Positions 1-5,670 of a stretch of 8,787 nt of DNA are shown here, one piece after another. The position numbers and the translations under genes were made by a program. The notes under the pieces are model-generated. The model had not been told where the DNA came from, made no database searches, and was given only the letters and a program-made list of their open reading frames with translations. This DNA is from an uncultured Verrucomicrobia subdivision 3 bacterium (lineage in GTDB: Bacteria; Verrucomicrobiota; Verrucomicrobiia; Limisphaerales; UBA11358): positions 1 through 8,787 of the forward strand of contig CAIOUK010000059.1 in NCBI GenBank assembly GCA_903861445.1. Reading direction: 5' to 3'. The first letter of the stretch is position 1, and every line of letters starts with the position of its first letter.

Positions 1-537
1 CGCTGCTCTCATCTCAACCAGTCGCTGATGGAACTCGGCGCGCTGGTCTGCACGCCGCGCAATCCGCAATGCGAGATTTGTCCGGTGAAGAAACTGTGCG
101 GCGCGTTCAAAGAAAACCGCGTGGACGAATTGCCCAACCTTGGCAAGCGCGAGACGGCCACGGCGCGGCATTTCATCGCGTTCGCCGTTGAGTGCGGCGG
201 CAAGTTTCTCGTCCAGCAACGACCGGCGGGTGTCGTGAACGCGCATCTCTGGGAATTTCCGAATGTTGAAGTCACCGACACCAAGCCGGATGCGACGACA
301 GAGTTCCAAAAGCTTTTTGGTGTGAAACCGAAGGCGGTTCAGCCGCTGCGCACGGTGAAACATTCCATCACGCGCTATCGCATCACATTGGAGGCATTTT
401 CCGTTTCACTGGCAAAGCGACCGGCGAAAATGGCTGGCCTCTGGCTGGCGGCAAAGGACTTTGATTCGCTCGCCTTTGCCAGCGCCCATAAAAAACTCGC
501 CAGCGCGGCGGCGAAAAGTATCCTGTCCGACCGATGA
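1..537 (+). CDS. mutY: A/G-specific adenine glycosylase MutY, C-terminal part (5' end outside window)
   Basis: MutY removes adenine mispaired with 8-oxoguanine or guanine in base excision repair. The frame is open from base 1, so the helix-hairpin-helix catalytic half lies upstream of the window; 178 codons are visible. Directly seen is the family's [4Fe-4S] loop, C-X6-C-X2-C-X5-C, at visible residues 17, 24, 27 and 33 (nt 49-99), preceded by the typical NQSLMELGALVC segment. From about residue 55 onward there is a NUDIX-like domain (QQRPAGVVNAHLWEFPNVEV, then VKHSITRYRI), which in MutY recognises the 8-oxoG strand and distinguishes it from endonuclease III. The TGA stop (535-537) overlaps the next gene's ATG by 4 bp, suggesting translational coupling. 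The ATG at 28 is internal to the domain and is not the true start. Identity is very secure. Confidence 0.95.
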   Translation, partial: RCSHLNQSLMELGALVCTPRNPQCEICPVKKLCGAFKENRVDELPNLGKRETATARHFIAFAVECGGKFLVQQRPAGVVNAHLWEFPNVEVTDTKPDATTEFQKLFGVKPKAVQPLRTVKHSITRYRITLEAFSVSLAKRPAKMAGLWLAAKDFDSLAFASAHKKLASAAAKSILSDR

Positions 538-1670
538 TTTACTTCGATTACAACGCCACCGCGCCGGTCATGCGCGAGGCGCGCGAAGCGTGGTTGCATG
601 TCACCGAGAAGCTCGGCGGCAACCCGTCGTCCATGCACCAGGCCGGCACGCGCGCGAGCATCGCGCTGGCGGACGCGCGCGAGAAGCTCGCGGCGTATCT
701 CGGCTGCCATCCGCTCGACATCGTTTGGACAAGCGGCGCGACGGAGGCGAACAACATGGTGATGCACCATTTTGCGAAGAAGCTGGATCCGGCGAAAAAG
801 ATTTTCGTCTCCGCCATCGAGCATCCGTGCGTGGATGATTCGTCGAAACATTATTTCGGCAAGCGCGTGAAAGCCATTCCGGTCACGCGCGACGGCGTGA
901 TTGACATGGACTGGCTCACGGCGGAACTGGCGGACGAACGTCCCGGCCTCGTAGCGGTGATGGCCGCGAATAACGAGACCGGCATCATCCAGCCGTGGCC
1001 GGAAATTCTCGCGATGTGCCAGGCCTACGAAGTGCCGTTCTTCACGGACGCGGTGCAGTTTATCGGCAAAATGCCGTGCAAAGGTTTGGGCGACTGCGAT
1101 TATGTCACCGGCGCGGCGCACAAGTTCGGCGGGCCGCGTGGCGTGGGATTTTTGAAAATTCCACATCGCTCGCAGATCACGCCGTTGCTGCTCGGCGGCA
1201 AACAGGAAGGCGGACGTCGCGCGGGCACAGAAAACACGGCGATCATCGCTGCGATGATGGCCGCGATGGAAGTGCGCGAGAAACAGATTGCGCAGAGTCA
1301 GCATTTGTTGCGCAAAGTCTGGCGCGATAATTTCGAAGCGCAATTTCTCCGCGCCTTGCCCGGCGCGACGATTCTCGGCCACAACCAGCCGCGTTTGTGG
1401 AACACCGTTTCCGCGCTCATGCCCGATGGCGACCGCAAATCGCAATGGGTCATTCGCCTCGACAAAGCCGGTTTCGCCGTGAGCACTGGTTCCGCCTGCA
1501 CGGTCGGCAAGGAAGAGCCGTCGCACGTTTTATCCGCGATGGGTTACAAGGCGCAACACGCCCAACGTGCGGTGCGTTTCAGTGCCGGTTGGGAGACGAC
1601 CGAAGCCGATTGGGACGCGCTGCTCAAGGCCGTAGTGAAAGTCCACGGTGAGATGCAGCACAAAGCCTAA
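534..1670 (+). CDS. Cysteine desulfurase, group I NifS/IscS type (PLP-dependent)
   Basis: This 378-residue enzyme converts L-cysteine to alanine plus a persulfide used for Fe-S clusters, thiolated tRNA or other sulfur cofactors. It opens with YFDYNATAP, close to the usual family start. Further family landmarks are SGATEANN (67-74), SAIEHPCV with the PLP-stacking His97, NNETG (146-150), Asp172 and Gln175 (TDAVQ), the Schiff-base lysine Lys197 in AAHKFGGPRG, and RRAGTEN (228-234). The catalytic Cys322 lies in STGSACTVGKEEPSHVL, the long flexible loop of group I enzymes rather than the short SufS loop. The start is set by the ATGA overlap with mutY and has no separate Shine-Dalgarno. Whether it is the housekeeping IscS, a NifS or a specialised paralogue cannot be decided, as no iscU, iscR or nif gene is visible. 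The stop codon (1668-1670) is interrupted by an insertion sequence that leaves the protein unchanged. Confidence 0.96.
   Translation: MIYFDYNATAPVMREAREAWLHVTEKLGGNPSSMHQAGTRASIALADAREKLAAYLGCHPLDIVWTSGATEANNMVMHHFAKKLDPAKKIFVSAIEHPCVDDSSKHYFGKRVKAIPVTRDGVIDMDWLTAELADERPGLVAVMAANNETGIIQPWPEILAMCQAYEVPFFTDAVQFIGKMPCKGLGDCDYVTGAAHKFGGPRGVGFLKIPHRSQITPLLLGGKQEGGRRAGTENTAIIAAMMAAMEVREKQIAQSQHLLRKVWRDNFEAQFLRALPGATILGHNQPRLWNTVSALMPDGDRKSQWVIRLDKAGFAVSTGSACTVGKEEPSHVLSAMGYKAQHAQRAVRFSAGWETTEADWDALLKAVVKVHGEMQHKA
1668..1669. repeat. TA target-site duplication, left copy
   Basis: This TA directly precedes the left inverted repeat and is repeated at 2547-2548 just after the right one. It forms the first two bases of the desulfurase stop codon. 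The duplication is only two bases, so its support comes mainly from the intact inverted repeats and the restored CTAG site. Confidence 0.8.
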
Positions 1671-1686
1671 GGCGTGTTTTCAAAAT
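1670..1686 (+). repeat. Left terminal inverted repeat of the IS
   Basis: The sequence AGGCGTGTTTTCAAAAT matches the reverse complement of 2530-2546 at all 17 positions. Its first base is also the last base of the desulfurase stop codon. The transposase stop (1680-1682, minus strand) lies inside this repeat. Confidence 0.93.
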
Positions 1687-2477
1687 CTATTTTTGAGCCA
1701 ATCGAGGATGGCGGCGAGTTGAACGAAGGCCAGAAAGTATAGGTCAATTTTCTCATAGCGCGTTCCAACTCTGCGATAACGTTTCAACCGTTGAAATAAA
1801 TTCTCCACCTTGTGTCGCATTCGGTAATAACCACGATGCCAACGTGCAGGCTTGAGCCGGTTGCTGCGCGGCGGAATGCAGGAACGGCTCCCCCAGCGCC
1901 CCAACTGCGCGCGGAATCCATCGCTGTCGTAACCCTTGTCGGCCACCGTAATCGTGCCGCGCAACTTGGGGGGTGCGGTCGCTTGGGCCACGCTTACATC
2001 GGCCTGCGGCCCCGGGGCCAAGCTCAGACTTACGGCTTGCCCGCAGCCGTCCACCCAAGCGCTGATCTTGGTATTCAGACCGCCCTTGGTGCGTCCCATC
2101 GCCTGATATTGCTGGCCGCCAGCAGGGTTGCTTCCATCCTGATGCACCTTGACGTGGCTGGCATCCAGAAACCGCAACTTGCCTTTGGCTTTCCGCGCCA
2201 GCACCGCCAGCAATTGTTCCCAAAGTCCGGCCAGACACCAGCGCCGCCAACGGGTGTAAACTGAATTCCAAGAGCCGTAGATCGCTGGCAGATCGCGCCA
2301 AGGGCAACCCACTCGCAAGATATAAACCATCGCCTCGAACATCAGCCGGTCGTCTTTGGGCGGACGACCTCGGCGCTTTCGCCGCGCAAACGATAACGAA
2401 AATCCAGCCTTCTAAGTTAATTTTTTTATCCGCTCCCAGAGCAGATCCGACACGTGAAACCGCAGTGTTATTTTCAT
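1680..2477 (-). pseudogene. IS5-family DDE transposase interrupted by an in-frame amber codon
   Basis: From the ATG at 2477-2475 the frame reads MKITLRFHVSDLLWERIKKLT, meets TAG at 2414-2412 (codon 22), and continues in the same frame as KAGFSLSFARRKRRGRPPKD followed by the transposase body. Both sides of the stop match the usual IS5 N-terminus (SD-LWERI, then GRPP-DDR, then ILR-GCPWRDLP), so this is one reading frame with a nonsense codon. The only uninterrupted ATG frame starts at 2342, lacks the N-terminal DNA-binding segment and is 220 residues long. In that numbering the catalytic residues are Asp60 (LDASHVKVHQDG), Asp135 (VADKGYDSDG) and Glu180 (MRHKVENLFQRLKRYRRV), all present, with the expected GRTKGGLNTKI before the second Asp. 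A truncated, suppressed or read-through product is possible. Loss of function is the simplest reading, and a base-calling error cannot be excluded. Confidence 0.85.
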
Positions 2478-2529
2478 TTTTAAGAACCGTTAACCTAGAC
2501 GTTTCGGCCTTCACAAAGTTACATTTTCA

Positions 2530-2546
2530 ATTTTGAAAACACGCCT
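2530..2546 (-). repeat. Right terminal inverted repeat of the IS
   Basis: Read on the minus strand this is AGGCGTGTTTTCAAAAT, identical to the left end. The minus-strand leader between it and the transposase ATG at 2477 is AT-rich and should hold the transposase promoter, but no convincing -35/-10 pair is visible. Confidence 0.93.
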
Positions 2547-2548
2547 TA
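2547..2548. repeat. TA target-site duplication, right copy
   Basis: This is the second TA, immediately after the right inverted repeat and followed by G (2549). Joined to the bases before 1668, it reconstructs GCC-TAG-CCA, meaning the empty site would have ended the desulfurase with a TAG stop. Confidence 0.8.
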
Positions 2549-2552
2549 GCCA

Positions 2553-2619
2553 CTTGTAGAAGACGGCGTTAGGAGCCTCTAATTTTTAGAATGAGTCTCG
2601 TCACCTCGACTCCTACAAG
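2553..2619. terminator. Long imperfect hairpin between convergent genes; likely bidirectional terminator or REP-like repeat
   Basis: The arms at 2553-2579 and 2593-2619 are reverse complements at about 20 of 27 positions, with a perfect outer CTTGTAG/CTACAAG stem, an inner GAG-CTC pairing and a 13-base AT-rich loop containing TTTTT. Without the inserted IS, the hairpin would begin 3 bases after the desulfurase stop and end 3 bases before the queD stop, so it fills the convergent junction almost exactly. There is no clean terminal U-tract on either side, so classical intrinsic termination is not proven. A dispersed palindromic repeat acting as a terminator is an equally good description. Confidence 0.6.
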
Positions 2620-2622
2620 AAA

Positions 2623-2985
2623 TTATTCTCCGCGATAAACCGCCCGTGCTGTGCAGGTTTCCGCCACGACGACTTCGGTGAGCAGCGGCAATTTTGGTTT
2701 CAGCTTTTTCCAGATCCACGCGGCGACTATTTCGCTCGTCGGATTTTCCAGGCCGGGGATTTCGTTCAGGTAATAATGATCGAGCTTTTCCCAAAGCGGC
2801 TTGAACGCGGACGAGATGTCGGCGTAATCCATCAGCCAGCCGAGTTTTGGGTCGCATTCGCCTGCCACAACAATTTCCACACTGAAGCTGTGGCCGTGCA
2901 GCCGCCGGCATTTGTGATTCTTCGGCAAATGCGGCAACAAATGTGCCGCTTCAAACTGAAACGTTTTTCGCAATTCCATTTTCAT
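2623..2985 (-). CDS. queD: 6-carboxy-5,6,7,8-tetrahydropterin synthase QueD
   Basis: QueD converts 7,8-dihydroneopterin triphosphate to 6-carboxytetrahydropterin, the second step from GTP toward preQ0 and queuosine; it is a homologue of 6-pyruvoyltetrahydropterin synthase. At 120 residues it has the normal bacterial length. The zinc ligands are seen as His15 (FEAAHLL) and His30/His32 in CRRLHGHSF, which also gives the C-X3-H-G-H signature with the nucleophile Cys26. Asp69-His70 (KLDHYYLNE) and Glu109 (AETCTARAVY) supply the remaining expected active-site positions, and ENPTSE (80-85) is typical. The ATG overlaps the TGA of the upstream reductase by 4 bp, making it the last gene of a three-gene operon. 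No other queuosine gene (queC, queE, queF) is visible, so its role here rests on family knowledge. Confidence 0.94.
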   Translation of the reverse strand: MKMELRKTFQFEAAHLLPHLPKNHKCRRLHGHSFSVEIVVAGECDPKLGWLMDYADISSAFKPLWEKLDHYYLNEIPGLENPTSEIVAAWIWKKLKPKLPLLTEVVVAETCTARAVYRGE

Positions 2986-4298
2986 AATTCAACATCTATC
3001 CAAGTGATCAAATCGCCGAGCGCGGGCCGGCCGTCGTGCCGCCAGGTCAGCGGCGGGTTTTGCATCTGGCCGAGCGGACAAATCCGTGTCGCGCCCCAGT
3101 GCGCAAATTGAACCGCAAGCTGCCGCATTTTTTCCGGCGGAGCCGCGATGCCGACCGTCGAAACCTTCCCGTGAACCTCGTCAATGCCTGACAGCACCGC
3201 CGCCAAATCCGGCACCGGCTTCACATAAATAAAACGGTTCAAGGGCGAAAACCGGAAACGCGTCTCATGCTCGAATACCACCGTCCACGCCGTTGAATTC
3301 GGGCTGACCCAGATTTTCACGTCGCCGCGATGAGTAGCGAGCGCCTCATAAATAGCACGTTTCGAAGCGATGGCGGCGGCTTCCTCCACGGAGATTTTTC
3401 CGCGCGGTTCAAGGGTTTCGCGCCGTATCAATTCGGCGGCGAGCCGCGCCGCAAATTGGTCCGACTCCACCGCACCGCGTTCCTCGACGTAGAAAACGTG
3501 CGGCGAAAGACAGCCGTTTTGATCCCATGCAATCACATCGTCCGCCGCGCGCGCCACCATTTCAGCAATCGTTTCCTCGCGCAAAACCTCGCGGGTAACC
3601 AAGCCAAAACTCACGCGCTGGCCGTAGCCGAGAAAGCGTGTTTTCGCCGGTAATCGTGCGCGGATGGCCGCGAGGGTTTCATCGCTGCCGGTCGCGGTGA
3701 CACAATCCGCATTGGCAAACAAGACCGCTTCCAAATCCACCTGACCGCCGCGCCATTCGGCCAATTCCAGACACGCGCCGAGCTTGGGATCCAGGTCGTA
3801 AATGGAATGGGCGAACAATCGCGGCAGGAATACCGCGCCGCTAGCGCATTTCATGAACTGCGCCGAGCGCGTCAGCAAACCAAGCGTCAGACTCATCAGC
3901 GCCGGATTTGGAATATTTCCGGCGGCGACATGAACCAGCAACTCCGGGCCGCGCCAAAAATGCCACGCGTCGGCGTCGCCCAAATCCTGCGCGAGCAACG
4001 CCTGAAAGTTTACCGGCGTGAACCGGCGGAAAAATGATTCCAGTCCTTTTTCCAGAATCGCCGGCGAAAAGCCGGTTTGCGCCAGGCCATATTCCAGCAC
4101 GAACCGGCGAAATTTATTTTCCGGCTTCAACCATTCCGCCGCGACTTCGCAGAGAATGTTCACTATTTCATCGGTGGAGCGCGCTTGCAGATATTTTTCG
4201 CGATTGCGCTTCAGCGTGTCGCACGCCGCGACAATCATCGTCGGCGTCAACTCCGCTTCCGATGGCAGGTCGGCGAGAAAGTAGTTGGGCAGGTTCAT
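2982..4298 (-). CDS. LuxC-like acyl-CoA reductase (fatty aldehyde-forming)
   Basis: LuxC-family enzymes reduce an activated fatty acyl group to the aldehyde with NADPH through an acyl-cysteine intermediate; in luminous bacteria they form the fatty acid reductase complex with LuxE and LuxD. The 438 residues show HVAAGNIPNPALMSLTLGLL (123-142), KCASG (150-154), a nucleotide-binding stretch VTATGSDETL (200-209), GYGQRVSFGLV (224-234) and the active-site region WDQNGCLSPHVFYVEERG with the presumed nucleophile Cys263. The length is a little below that of Vibrio LuxC. The ATG (4298-4296) overlaps the upstream luxE-like TGA, and the stop overlaps the queD start, so expression should be tightly coupled. 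No luciferase or LuxD thioesterase is present, so the product is more likely an aldehyde for lipid or secondary metabolism; that is inference. It was named by family, without a luxC symbol, because a light-producing role is unsupported. Confidence 0.88.
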   Translation of the reverse strand: MNLPNYFLADLPSEAELTPTMIVAACDTLKRNREKYLQARSTDEIVNILCEVAAEWLKPENKFRRFVLEYGLAQTGFSPAILEKGLESFFRRFTPVNFQALLAQDLGDADAWHFWRGPELLVHVAAGNIPNPALMSLTLGLLTRSAQFMKCASGAVFLPRLFAHSIYDLDPKLGACLELAEWRGGQVDLEAVLFANADCVTATGSDETLAAIRARLPAKTRFLGYGQRVSFGLVTREVLREETIAEMVARAADDVIAWDQNGCLSPHVFYVEERGAVESDQFAARLAAELIRRETLEPRGKISVEEAAAIASKRAIYEALATHRGDVKIWVSPNSTAWTVVFEHETRFRFSPLNRFIYVKPVPDLAAVLSGIDEVHGKVSTVGIAAPPEKMRQLAVQFAHWGATRICPLGQMQNPPLTWRHDGRPALGDLITWIDVEL

Positions 4299-5473
4299 GC
4301 GGTCATCAAGGAACAGCCGCGCGGTTCAGCCAGTTGTGCGCGGCCAATGAGCTCAAAGCCATCGCCACGCTTCACGCCCAAATCTTCCGTCTGGATGGCG
4401 GCAACGGAAAAGACGTTCGCCAAATCGAAGATGCGGATGAGACCGGTTTCGCCCTCCGCAACTTCGATGTTGGTTTCCGGCGAGATGATTTGTGCGCGCG
4501 CCCACGGCGGGAAATGGAAGCTTCTGATTTCTGACTTCTGACTTCCGACCTCGAAATCATAGGCCTGCGAACTCAACTCGCTCATGCCGTATTCGCAAAG
4601 AATGTTTTCGCGCGGCACGCCAAGCCGTTCGGTGATAAGCGTGTGCAATTCCGCCTTGGGCAGCGAGCGCGAGCGATTCTTGTAGCCGCCGGTTTCCAGC
4701 ACGCGCGAGCCGGCGGGCAGTTCCAGTCGCAAGTTGCTTTCGACCAGAACATCCAGCAAGTGCACGAAGGAAAAGGCGGTGCCTAAAATAACTATTGAAT
4801 TTTGAGTTTTAAGTTTTGCGTTGGCGGACAGCGCGGACAGCGCGGCCTCGAAATTCAGTGTCCACGCGCCATCTTTATCTAGTTTGCCGATGAAGGGGGA
4901 ACGGCTCGCGGGGACGCTCGCCCCACCACTGATTTTCTGCCACACCGTATCAAACATGTGAACGAGCGATGACTGCGGCACCTGCGACGGCGACGGCGTC
5001 AGGCAGATCAATTCGCAATCCGCCAGTGCAACGTCGCAATTTGCTTGGAACCACTCCCACAACGAGGCTTCATAAACCGCCAGCGATTCGGGGCAGTGAA
5101 AATGCCGGCTGGGTTTTTGTTCCGTCGTGCCGCTGGAATGGAAGACGGCAGTGCGCTCGACCGGCGCGAGGCTGGTCAGCTCCAACTCCTTGAATGCAGC
5201 GGTCGGCACGACGGGAATCTGCGTCCAATGCGCAACGGTTTCCGGCGTCAACTTTCGCGCCGCGCAGATTTTACGGTAGGCGGCGTTGTGTTTGAACTGA
5301 AGCGCGAACAGTTCCAGTGCAAGCTTGGGAAATTCCTTTTCAAAAATGTCGCGTGAAGAACACGAAGGTTGCGAAGGGAATGGTTTTACTTCGCCAACTT
5401 CGCGACCTTCGCGCGACTCGCTGGATATTTGCCCGCGCAAACGCGCGGCGAAGTTAGAAAGCTCTGGATTCAT
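4295..5473 (-). CDS. LuxE-like acyl-protein synthetase (acyl-adenylate/acyl transfer)
   Basis: LuxE-family ligases activate a fatty acid with ATP and pass the acyl group to a cysteine and on to the LuxC partner. The 392 residues contain the ATP-binding loop HSSGTTEQKPSRH (112-124), LETGGYKNRSRSLPKAEL (259-276), CEYGMSELSSQAYD (293-306) and TEDLG (362-366), all expected in this branch of the adenylate-forming superfamily. The start at 5473 gives MNPELSNFAARLRG; the next methionine lies far inside the domain, so this start is favoured although no Shine-Dalgarno is seen. The gene is unusual in carrying several short repeats in frame: residues 20-37, 182-191, 210-226 and 309-318. These look like acquired insertions in loops, which presumably tolerate them. 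It is the first gene of the luxE-luxC-queD operon and overlaps the next gene by 4 bp. Confidence 0.86.
   Translation of the reverse strand: MNPELSNFAARLRGQISSESREGREVGEVKPFPSQPSCSSRDIFEKEFPKLALELFALQFKHNAAYRKICAARKLTPETVAHWTQIPVVPTAAFKELELTSLAPVERTAVFHSSGTTEQKPSRHFHCPESLAVYEASLWEWFQANCDVALADCELICLTPSPSQVPQSSLVHMFDTVWQKISGGASVPASRSPFIGKLDKDGAWTLNFEAALSALSANAKLKTQNSIVILGTAFSFVHLLDVLVESNLRLELPAGSRVLETGGYKNRSRSLPKAELHTLITERLGVPRENILCEYGMSELSSQAYDFEVGSQKSEIRSFHFPPWARAQIISPETNIEVAEGETGLIRIFDLANVFSVAAIQTEDLGVKRGDGFELIGRAQLAEPRGCSLMTA
4522..4549. repeat. Heptanucleotide tandem repeat (TTCTGAC, 4 units) inside the luxE-like gene
   Basis: The plus strand reads TTCTGAT, TTCTGAC, TTCTGAC, TTCCGAC, four 7-base units with two substitutions. 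On the coding (minus) strand it gives GSQKSEIRSF around residues 309-318. Four units are 28 bases, not a multiple of three, so frame was kept only with compensating flanks. Confidence 0.85.
4800..4845. repeat. Adjacent 7-nt (TTTTGAG-like, 3 units) and 9-nt (GCGGACAGC, 2.4 units) tandem repeats
   Basis: Bases 4800-4820 are TTTTGAG, TTTTAAG, TTTTGCG; bases 4824-4841 are two exact copies of GCGGACAGC followed by GCGG. On the coding strand they encode KLKTQNS (220-226) and ALSALSA (211-217 region). Two different repeat classes lie three bases apart within the luxE-like gene. Confidence 0.75.
4901..4928. repeat. GC-rich palindromic-looking segment within the luxE-like gene
   Basis: The stretch ACGGCTCGCGGGGACGCTCG followed by CCCCACCA contains GGGGACGCTCGCCCC, an internal short inverted repeat (GGGG/CCCC around a 7-base loop). 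It encodes SGGASVPASR (182-191), a segment with no recognised LuxE motif. That it is a dispersed repeat is suspected from its look, not shown. Confidence 0.4.
5363..5415. repeat. Stem-loop repeat plus 9-nt tandem units in the luxE-like N-terminus
   Basis: CGAAGGTTGCGAAG (5363-5376) is the reverse complement of CTTCGCGACCTTCG (5398-5411) at 13 of 14 positions, with a 21-base loop. The right arm also belongs to three 9-base units, CTTCGCCAA, CTTCGCGAC, CTTCGCGCG (5389-5415). On the coding strand the units give REG-REV-GEV. The segment sits between MNPELSNFAARLRG and DIFEKEFPKLALELF, where an inserted repeat would least disturb the fold. Confidence 0.75.
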
Positions 5474-5670
5474 GCGGTGTTTGTTTGGGGCTGGTTTTCC
5501 GCGACAGCCGGTGCAAAAGATAGCAATAAAAATTGCGGCGGCAAGGTGGATTGTCCGTCGGCAAAAAAATTTCGGAAGATTTTATTTTGATTTTTGACCA
5601 CGAACGGATTGCTTGCGGCGGACGTTTATGCTGAAATTCCGCGCACCGTTCACCACTAAAAAATTATTCA
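5474..5670. other. Divergent intergenic region between the luxE-like operon and the rhamnosidase gene
   Basis: These 197 bp hold no convincing gene and should carry promoters for both directions. It is AT-rich around 5560-5610 (runs of A and T) and again just before the rhamnosidase ATG. No clear operator palindrome, riboswitch or Shine-Dalgarno is visible before either start codon. Confidence 0.7.
5517..5544 (-). promoter_or_regulatory. Candidate sigma70-type promoter for the luxE-luxC-queD operon
   Basis: On the minus strand TTGCCG (5544-5539) and TATCTT (5522-5517) are separated by 16 bases. Each matches four of six consensus positions. Transcription would start about 35 bases before the luxE-like ATG. 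This is a weak match and could be chance. Confidence 0.3.

Larger units (their letters stand above)
1670..2546 (-). mobile_element. IS5-family insertion sequence, 877 bp, with a probably broken transposase
   Basis: The element is bounded by perfect 17-bp terminal inverted repeats (1670-1686 and 2530-2546) and flanked on each side by the dinucleotide TA (1668-1669 and 2547-2548). Removing it together with one TA restores a C-TA-G site, consistent with the YTAR-type targets and TA duplication known for IS5-family elements. The length and the DDE transposase read on the minus strand fit the IS1031/IS427-like part of IS5; the subgroup is inferred from protein style only. Flanking bases and both ends are intact, so the element looks recent, although its transposase carries an in-frame stop codon. 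Confidence 0.92.

Noticed and set aside
375..1526. A 383-codon minus-strand open frame opposite mutY and the cysteine desulfurase
   Set aside because: The plus-strand genes carry clear Fe-S and PLP motifs; this frame is Arg/His/Ala-rich without motifs and is a shadow.
2405..2430. Programmed -1 frameshift at the A-AAA-AAA heptamer to bypass the amber codon
   Set aside because: Slippage there enters the non-transposase frame and would need a second shift to return; the sequence after TAG continues the transposase in the original frame.
1753..2514. A 253-codon minus-strand open frame overlapping the transposase in the -1 frame
   Set aside because: Its residues do not match transposase beyond chance, while the alternative frame carries all DDE motifs. 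It was considered as a frameshift partner and set aside.
2982..5473. A bioluminescence (lux) operon
   Set aside because: Only LuxE-like and LuxC-like genes are present; no luxA, luxB, luxD or luxG lies nearby, and the third gene is queD.
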